A stretch of 64,000 bases of DNA from CAVQYV01 sp963718295 [NCBI: uncultured Methylomirabilota bacterium] (GCA_963718295.1 CAVQYV010000011.1:1-64000), one strand, 5' to 3'. Positions 1 through 9,586 are shown, counted from the first letter of the stretch. Notes: generated by a model not told the origin, from the letters alone. Numbers and translations: made by a program.

Positions 1-722
1 CTGGCGGTGCCGAACCGTTATCGTTATATCGGGCCTGACCTCACCCGTACGGGGCTGCTTTTGGTTTATCCCAACTTGACAACCGGCATCTGGTATCAAT
101 CCTAGGCACGGTGGTTATGATAGATAAGAAACATACTATCAACAAGGACTGGAATTCATATCAAGGCCGGATATTTGCCACTGGACGCATGCTACAAATG
201 TCAATACCGGATAACATGGGGGCGCCTAGGGGGCTGTCTGTCAACACTGCTCTCATGAGGCATGGTACTAGGCCGGCCAGCAGGGCTGTGGAAAGAAGGT
301 ACGCAAATCGCCTGGCAGGAACAGGCCGTTCTTGTCCTATCTGACGGCGAAACACGGAAGTACGTCCACTATCTTCTGCGTGAATCGTATGTTCTCAAAG
401 ATCAGGATTCAGGTACTGAAATTGAGTTCGATGCTTCGAATGGGGCTCCTCTGGAGTCTACTGGACGGCAAGCATACTGCACAGCAGATCGCGGCACCAA
501 TCAGTTGATCATGGTGACGCCAAGGGCATGCGTGGGCCGGTCGATGCTTTCATGCGCCACGTAACCGCGGAAAGCCTGAGCGATCTATTCACTTGGGTCC
601 ATACGTCAAGGACTTATCTTGCAGCGATCTGTTGCCTCACTATTATCCAGCGTCGGCAAATGTCCCAACAATCTGATTGCCCTAACTTACCCTTGGCCGC
701 CCTACTCAAGAAAACCAGTGTG
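1..722 (+). other. decayed sequence, no intact gene
   Basis: No convincing intact gene is visible. The first 105 bases read open into a stop and contain NRYRYIG followed by TGL, loosely like the RHS repeat-core signature, but the match is too short to name. Bases 262-564 read open for about 100 codons without a recognisable domain or a good ribosome site. The stretch ends where the IS110-like copy begins at about 723. It is probably remnant coding sequence of the same decayed kind as 2851-6653. Confidence 0.3.
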
Positions 723-724
723 GG

Positions 725-996
725 ACCGGGGTCACATCTGGTTTAACCAAGTCAAGCCCCTAATCCCCTGTGTTTTTGATGGATAGGATGTTAGCCTTTC
801 GTATTTCTGGTTGGTAGGTCACCCTGCCATGCGCCTTTCGTCCTGATTCTGGTGATTCGAGGGTCACTGCCCTGACCATGCTGAATCCGGGATCAGAAAG
901 GGCAGGGGGTAACGAGTTCTTCATACGGAGGTCAGGCCCAAAGCCCGCCTCGGATGTGACCCCGGTTATCCCCCTACCAACCCTGCCTTCCTTTCG
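725..996. other. conserved noncoding end of the IS110 element
   Basis: This 272-base stretch downstream of the transposase stop is almost unchanged in copy B (10474-10741), with only scattered single-base differences. It contains a perfect 14-base inverted repeat, ACCGGGGTCACATC at 725-738 against its complement at 953-966, repeated in copy B at 10474-10487 and 10704-10717. Known IS110/IS1111 elements carry a noncoding bridge RNA in one long noncoding end. This is the place to expect it here, but the RNA itself is inferred, not seen. Confidence 0.4.
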
Positions 997-2245
997 TTAG
1001 GCGGCCCGAAGCTTCTCTCTGGGCTGATAGGCCACATCATCCCTCACCAAGGCAAAGAGGAGCATGAGAAGCTTCCGGGAAATGGCCACCAAGGCTTTGG
1101 TCTTCTGCATTCGGTTGACCTGTGTGAGTCGAACATAGATAGCTCGGAAGGCCCCTCCCGTCTTGACGGTCCGCAAGGCGGCAAAGAAGAGGCACTTGCG
1201 GAGCAAAGGACGTCCCCGCTTGGAGATGTGTCTTCTTCCCTGATGGCTACCGAGCTGATCTCGAAGAGATTCAAGCCAGCCAGTTTGATCAGCTCCTCTG
1301 CCTTGTGATAGCGCCGCAAATCTCCTGCCTCTCCCAGGAGGAGGGCCAAGGTGATCTTGCCCACCCCAGGAATGGAGAGGAGTTGGGGGACATAAGGGAT
1401 CTGGGCCAGAACCTTCGTCAGTTCTTTTTCGATGGTGGCGATCTCCTCTGGATCCTCTCGACAGAAGCCGCGATATTGCGGATGGCAAAGGCCGCTGCTT
1501 CGATCCCCTCTTGCAGTCCAATGGTGGTAGAGGCGGCTTCCATGAGCCTCTGGGAAAAGGCAGCAGAGAGCTTGCCGTGACTGGCCTGATGGATGGCTGC
1601 GGATAGGCTCTTTGGGCCTGCTCGTAGGATCTGCTCGGGGGTCGTATAGTGCTTCAGGATAGTCAAGGAGGTCTTGCCCTCCAGCTTGGGGAAGAGGCTC
1701 CCGTATTCGGGGAATACCCAGTCCACGAGGCTATGCAATAGATTTCTCTGAACACCCAGCTCCACCATCTTCCGTTCTCGAAGCCTGGCATAGCCCCGAA
1801 GCTCCGCATAAGGACCCCGAGGCAACACCAGCCTTTGAAATCGGCCCATCTGGATCAGCATGGCGATAACTCCCGCATCCTTGCGATCGGTCTTGCCGGG
1901 GCTGTTGTCATAGACTTCCTTGGTCTTCTTGACGTGTTTGGGGCTGACCTGTACGAGCCGAATCCTGGGGATCGCTTCCAAGAAAAAGGCCAAGGGCTCC
2001 CAATAGTGCCCGGTGGACTCCAGTCCCACGAGGAGGGAATCACACCTGGCTTTCTCCAGTTGAGAGAAGAGCCAGGCAAGGAATGTTTCAAATCCTCGCC
2101 GGTGGTTAGGGAACGAGAAGGGTGGCGATTCGCTCCCATCGGGGAACAGGATCCTGGCGACGTGCTGACGCTTTGCCACATCGATGCCCACAATCAATTC
2201 TCGATCATTGACGCATTTAGCTTTTGGTGATTTACTCCTTGCCAT
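997..2245 (-). pseudogene. IS110-family transposase, frameshifted
   Basis: The N-terminal DEDD RuvC-like domain is clear: VGIDVAKRQHVARI near the start, then LVGLESTGHYWEPLA and GKTDRKDAGVIA. The C-terminal Transposase_20 domain continues in other frames (SIPGVGKITLALLLGEAGD, then SKRGRPLLRKCLFFAALR) and ends in REKLRAA just before 997. The first frameshift is near 1450, where SVERIQ should run on into EEIATIEKEL. The second is near 1245, where copy B still reads through (FEMSSGTHQGRRHISKRG). At least two indels make the product nonfunctional as written. Family assignment is secure; activity is not expected. Confidence 0.85.
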
Positions 2246-2370
2246 GGTGGCCCTCCCTTGCAGGTGAGTTGGTTTTTGGACAATCCAACTATATCCTATT
2301 AGGGATTCAGGGCCACCTGGTTATTGCCGTACTTGGTTATAGCATTCTTCCGGGCCTGTTGCTCAAACGA

Positions 2371-2818
2371 AATTCAGGAGCCCATATCGAGTTTGTCCTC
2401 AAGAAGGACAACGCAGCAAGTTCTTTGAAAAGGATTACGCTGGTCGGGGGAGTGAACCGAAGTATCAGGCCCTGGGTCGGCACTATCAGTGGGGATCGGA
2501 GCTGGATGAAGGATCTTTTCGGCGCCGAGGCCCTCGCCGCAGCCTATTTCCTCGGTGGCCGCCTGCCGAATCAGCACTTGGATGTTCTGGATGGCACAGA
2601 TGAGATAATCCTGGATCTGCATTCTCCAGAGCCCGCGCCAGCGCGCCTCGGTCGAAACCATAGCGCTTGGATCGAGCAAAGGAACGTTCCATCAGGTGCT
2701 TGCGGGTTTGGAGATCGCGCCTCGCTGGGCTGGAGCGAGCCGCTTCCCGCATGCGATCCAACCCTCCCCTTCTTGTGGAGGAAGAGGGTTGACTGAAAGT
2801 TGTGTTCTTATGCTTCAC
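2371..2818 (-). pseudogene. DDE transposase C-terminal remnant (IS1182/IS5-like)
   Basis: Two overlapping minus-strand frames together read RKHLMERSFARSKRYGFDR and then ARWRGLWRMQIQDYLICAIQ. This resembles the C-terminal DDE_Tnp_1_6 block of IS1182-type transposases, where the catalytic glutamate sits in the (E)R.F..K..GF.R.R..G segment. A frameshift lies near 2665-2680. The N-terminal two thirds of the transposase is absent. The preceding 2281-2370 shows nothing recognisable. It is a dead fragment of an insertion sequence distinct from the neighbouring IS110 copy. Confidence 0.5.
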
Positions 2819-2850
2819 AGGGCTTCAAGACAGAAAGGGGGCTGACGACT

Positions 2851-3064
2851 ATGAAGACAATAAAACACTTCTCGTAGTATTTATTCCTTTTTGTAGGCAT
2901 TCTCCTTCTCCTTGCTAACTGTAATGAAGAATGTGATTGCCCAGACGAACTAAGGGATGTCGTGTCCAGGGTACCGCAACCGACGGCGAGACCTATGATG
3001 CTCGATATCATTACTTGAAGAGCGATGGAACTCCGATTCGTGGACGCGAACGGAAACAACCAAT
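2851..3064 (+). pseudogene. lipoprotein-type signal peptide fragment with in-frame amber
   Basis: From ATG 2851 the frame reads MKTIKHFS, a TAG at 2875-2877, then YLFLFVGILLLLANC NEECDC, a hydrophobic segment ending in a lipobox-like LANC. The frame closes at 3015. Another frame just downstream reads VDANGNNQYDPGEP, similar to calcium-binding or dockerin-like loops. This looks like the export signal of a secreted or lipid-anchored protein, and may be the original 5' end of the decayed protease/vWA protein that follows. Confidence 0.4.
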
Positions 3065-4170
3065 ATGATCCGGGCGAACCAATGGCAGATTATTCTGTCC
3101 CGATCGGATGCGTATCGGGTCCTGGATGCTGCCTTACAAAGCCATAACCTGTTAATCAGTCCTACCTATGGGTTTAAAGCGCCCTACTTCTCTGAGAAAC
3201 CCAATACGATCTGTATAGGCGAGATCAATGATCCGGTAGAGGCTTGTGGGACTCACTTTGCCGTTCATGATTACAACGCTCGTGGATAGCCATGAACAAT
3301 ATGTCAGGGGAATAGTATCCCGAGCTTTTCCACCAGGTTCAAGGTGCTTATGCCGACTGGGATTTGAAGTCGCGATCGTGGGGCCCCTGGCTAGTAGAAG
3401 GCTACGGCACCTACATCGCAGATAAGCTGTTTTCAGATCTTGATGCGGAGCCTGGGGCTACTCGGCAAATGCATATCTTGGAATCGGTTCAAACAAATAT
3501 ATCCGAAGATGTAACCATTCGTTACTGGAAGACAGCGGCATACTGCCGCTCTCTTTTGGACGTACATAACGGAGCAGCTAGGTACGCCCTTCCCCGAACC
3601 AGCCCGTGGAGTTGACTTTCTTCAACGATTTCTCGCGTGCGGGACAGATGGCAAAAGCCCGGCTACGATGAGATACCTGGATGAGACAATCGATGATTTC
3701 TCGGGAGGGTCGACTACATTCGAAGAGATCTTCCTGGATTTCTGTATCACCAACTACACCCATAACCTTAAACTGGACAAGCTCTCAGGGTCAAAACCGG
3801 ATTGGATTATCCGAAACGAGACTATCCAGCAAGATACAGTTATTATGATGAGAGCCCCGCAGGCGGAAATACCCCGTATGGCGATGTGCCCAAGACGCCT
3901 GTTCCAGTTGGAACCAAGAGATCAGCGGTTCGGTAAGCGGTGGACGGCACAGTACTTCGAGATCGGTGGCGGCCGTCTAGATCTCAAGGGATGTGAAGCC
4001 ATCGGACTCAAAGGGCAAGCGGATCCTGGCAAAGAACTTGGCTGGGCATTAATCGGCATCAAAGCCAATAGTGTTCTGGATATTCATCGTTTCACCGGAA
4101 CACCTTCTATTCGGCGTTTCTGAATGATCAGATCGAGAAATACGATAAGCTTGCCGTCGTTGTTGCCGGC
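3065..4170 (+). pseudogene. decayed secreted zinc-metalloprotease-like domain
   Basis: Fragments in several frames restore one protein: NLLISPTYGFKAPYFSE, then SHEQYVRGIVS, then ELFHQVQGAYADWD and WLVEGYGTYIADKLFSDLD. Adding two bases near 3320 restores HELFH, an HExxH zinc site, with a downstream EG.G.Y segment typical of the third-ligand helix of gluzincin proteases. As it stands the first histidine codon is destroyed by the deletion. Later pieces (TTFEEIFLDFCITNYTH at about 3715-3765) lie in yet another frame. It probably formed the N-terminal part of the larger vWA protein downstream. The exact protease family cannot be given. Confidence 0.5.
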
Positions 4171-6653
4171 TTGAACAGTGCAAGTGGATTCAAGTTCAGC
4201 TTTGGTTCCGGTGAGTTTACCCAGAAATCATGCTTCCCACAATACCGTGTTGCCCGTGTTGGAGAAAAGAACAATCCTCAGCGCTTTCAAGTACGGCTCC
4301 ATCTGGACGACCAGCGGCCTGACGCCAGATGGTGTCGGCCCCCCATCAGTCAGGGGCATCGATGCATCCAAACTGGACGTGATACTCATTGGGAAAAAAA
4401 CCTATCCCGCCACCGTGATAAACCAAAGCTATGTCGACGGTGAATACTGGCTGGTAATGCAGGCGCCGACCATTTCGGATCCGGCGGAAGGTGATCTTTT
4501 TGATCTTCAAGTATGCATGTGCAAGAACAAAACAGGAACTTGCCGAGTACAGGCAAGCAACCAGAAATCGGTAGCATATGGGCAGTTTCTTAGAAACCAG
4601 ATGATCGCTTTGGATCGATCCGGAAGCATGGGCTGGTATGGAGGTGTCAAGTTTGATGCGGCAAAAAACGCTGCCATACTGGCGGTAGATGCCGGCGGTG
4701 ACTCTGACGTATGGGTGTGGTGACCTTTTGGGGTTGGTCTGACCGCAATCGGGAATGCGAAGATGAGGCCACACTTGTAGTGACCTTGTTCAACTGGGTG
4801 CCAACAGAAACGTTCTGATCAATGCCATTGGGGAATCACCATAGGCGGCAATGAGGATGGTTGGATGTCGCTTGGCGATGGCCTCATGCTTTCGGCCAAA
4901 GAGCTGCTTGCTAATCGGCAACTCCACAAACTTGACGAGGATGCGATTCTGCTCCTTAGCGATGGATTGCCAAACCGGGCATTGTATTGGGAACAGGATA
5001 ACAGCGCCTGCTCCCGTCTTCCCGTGAGCAACTATTTCGCTTGGCCGGGCCGTATGCAGACATCAAGATTTACCCAGAAGGATTCGGCCCTGATGCCGAC
5101 ATGGGACTTCTGACACGGGTGGCAAAAGCCACCGGTGGATTTGCCTACTCTGTCAGAACCGATACGCGGCATTGTCCACTGTCGGATCCTCTGTGTCTGG
5201 AACTATCAAACCGACTTGCCGAATCGTTTCGGCGGGCGCAAGAGGACTTCTTGGGTCTCGGTAGATTGTATTATGGCGTATTTGATCTGGTTCCACCCAA
5301 CCCTCCCGATCCTCCGCAAATGGTTGAGATCCCAATAAAGGTGACAGAGAGAAGCGGCGGAGGAATTCAGGATGCAGCTTTCGCCTTCAACTGGAATGAC
5401 GCTGCCGCCGGCGTACACGTGGAGCTTTGGGATCCACAAGGGAAAAAGATAACTCCCGCACATTCGGACTGGGTGATCGCGGAGCCATCGTCCCAAAAGG
5501 GCATAACGAACGTTGTATATCACTACAAAGGTATCCTGCCTGTGGGCATCTGGACAGCAAAGGCCTGGACCACAAGCAAGTCGGATCAGCTTCTTTGCAT
5601 CCTTTCCGGAAAACTCATTCGCGGCGTTGATGTCAGCCTCAACTTCTCCCAGATCAACGATCACGGAATAAACTCTGAGTACGCTGCGTGTCCTCCGGTA
5701 GCAGGGCCTCCTCCATATCTACGCGGCTTGCCCGTTACGATCCAGCTCAACGTAAATGACAGCGAGGGGGGAATAGCCGGCCTAAGAGGTCAAGGCGGTT
5801 ATTCACAATTATGAAGCCGAATCCAACCAGATCAGCCTGTATGATGATGGGAATCACAAAGACGGTCTGGCTGACGATGGGATCTACGGAAACACTTTTT
5901 CTCGGACACCCTTCTACGCGACGACAAGAAAGAACAGGATGAGACCGGCCCGCAGCCTGCTGCTCCACCCGTAAGACTGGAGCATATTCTGTTTTTGTAC
6001 ACGTTAAAGGAAAGAACAATGCAGGCGAGGATTTCGAGAGGTTCGTCTCTCAAGACTCCCACATACTTGAGTACTCGTTAATCCCCCCCTGTCAGGACCC
6101 TGACTGGGATAAAAATGGTCTCCCGGACCGTTGGGAGAATTGGTGGGGCTTGATCTAGCGATCCGGCAGATGCGAGAGAGGATCCTGACCACGATGGCTT
6201 AGACAACACACTCGAATTCCTTCTTGGCACGGATCCTCATAATCCTGACACCGATGGCGGTGGACAATCCGATGGGTCGGAATATGCAACCGGAAAAGAT
6301 CCCCTTTACGATAGGGACGACGCGATACCGCCGATAATCAATTACGGGATCATCAAAGAGCGCACGGACGTACCCGCCCATCAACCGCAACCGGAAACCA
6401 ACATCCTTTGGTTCTCGGCGGATCCTGCGCATACTCACGTCCAGATCTGGAGAACCGACAAGACCAGCCCGAGTTGGGGCGATTTCGTCAAGATCGCCAC
6501 TGTAGATCTGTCCAAGAAACCCCGCGGGATATTCTATGACCAAGGTCTACGCGCTGGGGTTAAGTACTACTACTACCTGGTGGCAGAGGGAGCGAGCAGG
6601 GATGTGGTTTCACCCCCAACCGAGTACTTTATCGGGATACCGCCGGTCCGATA
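4171..6653 (+). pseudogene. decayed secreted vWA and thrombospondin-3 repeat protein
   Basis: A frame from about 4178 reaches IALDRSGSMGWYGGVKFDAA, a von Willebrand A MIDAS motif (DxSGS), then shifts near 4718, where DVWVW should read on as VGVVTFWG. Further blocks in shifted frames are LLLSDGLPN (4943-), GLLTRVAKATGGFAYSV (5102-), a long beta-rich stretch to 5814, YDDGNHKDGLADDGIYGN (about 5840), and the calcium-loop repeats DPDWDKNGLPDRWE and DPDHDGLDNTLEFLLGTDP near 6100-6240. It ends with a fibronectin-like KYYYYLVAEG and a stop at 6653. The indels are mostly single bases, implying decay in place rather than rearrangement. The ancestral product was a large exported adhesion or protease-like protein. 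Confidence 0.65.
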
Positions 6654-6792
6654 GAGGCTCGGAGGTCAGTCTTTACTAACTCGTTGATAATCTTGAAAGA
6701 GCTGGCATCGAAGGTCAGATTCTTGGGAAAGGTTTAATCTATAGTTCTGCGCTCGAATGGTGCCACAAAGAGCCCAACCCCTAGCATCCGGA

Positions 6793-6904
6793 AAGGAGGT
6801 GAAACCCTGTGATAATCTGAGGGCCAACCCTCTCACTGGAAACGGTTGTTTGACGTCGGGTTGGCGTGCGTCAGACAGAAACTTATCACACCAGGAGGTT
6901 TACC
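6793..6904 (+). promoter_or_regulatory. candidate structured leader RNA with strong SD sequences
   Basis: A perfect Shine-Dalgarno string AAGGAGGTGA (6793-6802) precedes GTG ATA ATC TGA, a possible three-codon reading frame. An 8-base closing helix pairs TGTGATAA (6808-6815) with TTATCACA (6883-6890). Inside it are a hairpin GAGGG-CCAA-CCCTC (6819-6832), a hairpin ACTG-GAAA-CGGT (6835-6846) with a GNRA loop, and GTTTGAC (6848-6854) with GTCAGAC (6870-6876). The CCAA loop can pair with TTGG at 6861-6864, or CCAACCC (6824-6830) with GGGTTGG (6858-6864), giving a pseudoknot. A second SD (AGGAGG, 6893-6898) precedes ATG 6905. I do not recognise it as a known riboswitch class. Confidence 0.4.
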
Positions 6905-7216
6905 ATGCCCATGACTGATAAAGAGAATGTGGCACGAAAACCAGAGACAGCGCCCAGTTTTTTCGTGTACTTTGCCCCGCGCCCAGCCTTCAGCTCTCCC
7001 AGTAAGTCCTTGACGCGCTCTGCTGGTTTGGGTCCGTACGTCTCATGGCAGTGTCCTCCTTCCCTTGGGGCTTTGGGGAGGCCGCATTACTGCCAGCCAT
7101 CCCTTCCTGGTTGGATTCCTTTTAGCGCCAAAGTAGTTCGCCCGTCGTTAGGATATGCGTCTATCAGGACAGGGGAGAGAAAATGCTTGGAACAGACTCC
7201 AGTGATTGCGTTTTAG
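6905..7216 (+). CDS. uncertain small open frame after the structured leader
   Basis: The frame starts MPMTDKENVARKPETAP after a good ribosome site (AGGAGG, seven bases upstream) and would encode about 103 residues. No domain, signal peptide or membrane segment is visible. The part beyond about residue 60 overlaps DNA that is distantly repeated at 11228-11350, so the frame may run by chance into unrelated sequence or be a truncated gene whose 5' end alone is original. I would not assign a function. Confidence 0.25.
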   Translation: MPMTDKENVARKPETAPSFFVYFAPRPAFSSPSKSLTRSAGLGPYVSWQCPPSLGALGRPHYCQPSLPGWIPFSAKVVRPSLGYASIRTGERKCLEQTPVIAF

Positions 7217-7323
7217 GCATTGACAATAGGGATTATGGTAACTATCATAAAATCATGAGGTAATGGGAACCTAACTAGACAAACAACATTCACCGGATAG
7301 GGCTCCATGCTCGCGTCGATTCT
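7201..7323 (+). repeat. duplicated promoter unit, copy 1 (left of IS1634 insertion)
   Basis: This segment is about 90 percent identical by eye to 11347-11468. In copy 2 it continues directly into the structured leader. Here it stops at GATTCT (7318-7323), where the IS1634 element begins, and resumes at 9156 on the other side. Weaker similarity extends further upstream (TGCCAGCCATCCCTTCCTG near 7090 against TGCCAGCCACCCTTCCTG near 11230). Confidence 0.75.
7220..7248 (+). promoter_or_regulatory. sigma-70-type promoter, copy 1
   Basis: TTGACA at 7220-7225 and TATCAT at 7243-7248 are separated by 17 bases, close to the housekeeping consensus. The same promoter with the same spacing is at 11365-11393. 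Transcription here would now run into the IS1634 element instead of the leader RNA that belongs to it. Confidence 0.65.
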
Positions 7324-9149
7324 CACTCATTTTCAACAGTCTCCGCGCTTATCCACAGACCTGCTGTCAGTAAAATCAACGACTTAAGATGATCCGCGTC
7401 CTTCTCTCACCCGAAAAGTAGTGCTAACTGTGTGTATTTTGCCCTTGACAACTGCCCTTCTTTCCGGCATCCTGGGGCCATGTTCGTCAGGCTCAAGAGC
7501 TATTTATCTAAAGGTAACAGATACGAATATCTCCAGATCGTCGAATCCTATCGGGATCACGGTGCCGTCCGCCAGAGAGTCGTGTCTAATATCGGCCGGC
7601 TCGATCTGCTGGCCGCCTCCGGGCAACTGGATCAGATCATCTCGGGCCTCTCCCGCTACAGCGAGGCCTACCGTGGATTTCAAGCCTTCCTCCGGGGGGA
7701 GCTGGAAGGATGTACCGCCCGCACCTGGGGGCCGGCCCTGATCTTTGGCCGGCTCTGGGAGGCTCAGCGGCTGCCGGAGGTAATCCGGCATCTGGCCCAG
7801 GGACGAGGGTTCCAGTTCGAAGTGGAACGAGCGGTCTTCGCCCTGGCGCTGCAACGGCTCTGTGCCCCCGGGAGCGATCTTTCCGGTCGAGGATGGCTGG
7901 AGACGGTAGAGGCCCCCGGACTGCAGGCATTGCGCCTGCAGCATCTGTACCGGACCTGCACGTTCCTGGCCGGGATCCGGGAAGAGCTGGAGCGGGAGCT
8001 CTTCTTCCGGGACCGGGATCTCTTCTCCCAGGAGCTGGACCTGGTCTTCCTGGACACCACCTCCACCTATGTCTACCGGGATCAGGGGACGCCCTATCGG
8101 CAACGGGGGTTCTCCCGGGATCGCCGGGCCGATCTGCCCCAGTTCGTCCTGTGCGTGGCAGTGGATGCCAAGGGGTGGCCCGTAGCCTGGGAGATCTATC
8201 CGGGCAACACGGCGGACGGGGTCGCCCTGGAGCGGATCGTGGGAGCCCTGCGGGAGCGCTTTCGGATTCGGCGGGCCATCGTGGTGGCCGACCGGGGGAT
8301 GATGTCCCAGGAGACGATCCGGCTCCTGGAGGAACACCCGGCCCCCTTCGACTACATCCTGGGCTGTCGGATGCGAAAACAAAAGGAGGTACGCAAAAGG
8401 TGCTGGCCCGGGCGGGCCGCTACCAGGTCGTAGCCGGGAGCCTGGAGGTGAAAGAGGTGAACGTAGGAGGAAGCGCTACCTCGTCTGCCGCAATCCGGAG
8501 GAGGTCCAGGGATCAGGCAGCCCGGGAGGCGATCCTGGCCCAGCTGGAGGAGGTCCTCTCTCAGGGTCCCAAGGGACTCATCGCCAACAAGGGGTATAGG
8601 CGTTTCCTGAAGATCGGGAAAGGCTCGGTGCGCATCGATCCTTTGGCCGTCGAGCAGGATGCCCGCCTGGACGGCAAGTTCGTGCTGGCCACCAATACCG
8701 ACCTGCCCGCAGCGGAGGTGGCCCGAAGTTACAAGAGCCTCTGGCGGGTGGAGCGCACCTTTCGCGAGGAGAAATCTACCTTGGAGGTGCGGCCCATCTA
8801 TCACCATCGGGATGATACCTGCATCGGCCACATCGTCGCCTCCTTTAACCTGCGCCTGGAGGTGGACCTGCAACGGAGACTGGAGGAGAAGGAAATCGAG
8901 GCCCCCTGGCCCCAGCTGATGCAACAGCTTTCCCAGGTGCAGGCGGTGCACATGGGCCTGGGGGGACGACACTTCCTCCCTACGGACTGATCTGGGTCCG
9001 CTCGCTTCTTCCGTCTTCCAGGCGGTGGGCATGCGTCCCCCGCCCCGGATGGTGGAGATGGAGGGAAGAAAGATGTAGTGCCAAGAATTGGAGCCTAAGT
9101 CGAATTCTGCCTAAATATCCATAAGTTACAGAAAGGCAGTGTTTAATTT
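7324..9149 (+). mobile_element. IS1634-type insertion sequence (degenerate)
   Basis: The ends are inferred by comparison with the uninterrupted duplicate at 11461-11475. There TCGATTCT runs straight into GAAGTGTAACC; here the same two halves are separated by this element. GATTCT (7318-7323) and GAGTCT (9150-9155) flank it and look like a 6-base target duplication with one change. Terminal inverted repeats are weak at best. The element carries one broken DDE transposase gene. The left end, about 150 bases before the gene, shows nothing else. Confidence 0.7.
7480..8990 (+). pseudogene. IS1634-family DDE transposase, multiply frameshifted
   Basis: From ATG 7480 the protein begins MFVRLKSYLSKGNRYEYLQI, the usual IS1634 start. 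The first catalytic Asp lies in DLVFLDTTSTYVYR, the second in IVVADRGMMS, and the Glu in WRVERTFREEKSTLEVRPIY, which is typical spacing for this family. The frame breaks near 8390 (MRKQKEVR should lead into VLARAGRYQVV). A short segment at about 8465-8512 reads correctly only in a third frame (KRYLVCRNPEEVQ). It ends at 8990. At least three indels make it inactive. Its high GC differs from the AT-richer flanks, consistent with a separate origin. Confidence 0.85.
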
Positions 9150-9155
9150 GAGTCT

Positions 9156-9270
9156 CAAGTGTAACCCCCCGCGACCGACAGGAGGTGGAAATGGGGCAGG
9201 CACCGGGTAGATCCTTCGTACCGAGATCACGGTGCCTTTTGTGTTTGCGGGGGGTGTGCAGTTCAATTTC
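9156..9270 (+). promoter_or_regulatory. structured leader RNA, copy 1
   Basis: An outer 9-base helix pairs 9164-9172 (ACCCCCCGC) with 9247-9255 (GCGGGGGGT). Inside it, AGGCACCG (9198-9205) pairs with CGGTGCCT (9230-9237), enclosing a strictly conserved apical part with GGTA/TACC and a TTCG turn. The inner hairpin is followed by TTTTGTGTTT, so it could act as an intrinsic terminator or attenuator. Copy 2 at 11476-11566 keeps both helices. An in-frame ATG at 9191 with an SD exists only in this copy. I do not recognise a known riboswitch family. The copy is cut off from its promoter by the IS1634 insertion. Confidence 0.5.
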
Positions 9271-9292
9271 GGAGGGGAAGAAAGGGAAGATA

Positions 9293-9586
9293 ATGACAAA
9301 TGAAGATACGACCCTGACCGGCTGCCTCTCTTACCAAAGGGATGGCCCCTTTTGCATCCTGCAAAGAGTTTCCCCAAAAATGGTTATTCCAGATCGGCGA
9401 TCTGCTAACTTGATGGATAATGTTCCGTTGTCTTCATTTGATGGCGGATTTTTGGGGAAGGTCCTGAACAATGTGATATCTCACTGCTTATGCCCGATGC
9501 GATGCTTGTTTCGCAGGCATCTTATTCGGCATTTGAAGCGGTATTTGGGGCTTTATGCGGATCAATGTAATCAATATTATGCCTGA
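9293..9586 (+). CDS. uncertain small protein downstream of leader copy 1
   Basis: ATG 9293 follows a purine-rich AAAGGGAAGATA and opens a 97-residue frame starting MTNEDTTLTGCLSYQRDG and ending DQCNQYYA. It sits where the expressed gene of the first leader unit should be. It has four cysteines and a basic patch (RRHLIRHLKRYLG) but no signal peptide, membrane segment or recognised domain. It shows no resemblance to the product of the second unit at 11672. It may be a truncated or chance frame. A 7-base hairpin ACATAGG/CCTATGT (9594-9616) follows its stop without a T-run. Confidence 0.3.
   Translation: MTNEDTTLTGCLSYQRDGPFCILQRVSPKMVIPDRRSANLMDNVPLSSFDGGFLGKVLNNVISHCLCPMRCLFRRHLIRHLKRYLGLYADQCNQYYA

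Larger units (their letters stand above)
723..2280 (-). mobile_element. IS110-type insertion sequence, copy A (degenerate)
   Basis: The element consists of a minus-strand IS110-family transposase pseudogene plus about 270 bases of noncoding DNA beyond its 3' end. The boundary at about 723 is seen by comparison with copy B: the two sequences become nearly identical from GGACCGGGG at 723 (copy A) and 10472 (copy B). The transposase-proximal end, near 2246-2280, is not fixed by any comparison here. IS110 elements typically lack long terminal inverted repeats and target duplications, and none were found. Confidence 0.7.

Noticed and set aside
1-105. RHS core-like NRYRYIG...TGL at the left edge
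   Set aside because: Only a few residues match, and the frame stops after 34 codons.
2224-2796. 190-codon plus-strand frame after the IS110 copy
   Set aside because: The minus strand in the same DNA encodes a recognisable transposase C-terminus; the plus frame matches nothing.
9191-9292. Leader peptide encoded inside leader copy 1
   Set aside because: The start codon and frame are not kept in copy 2, while RNA pairing is.
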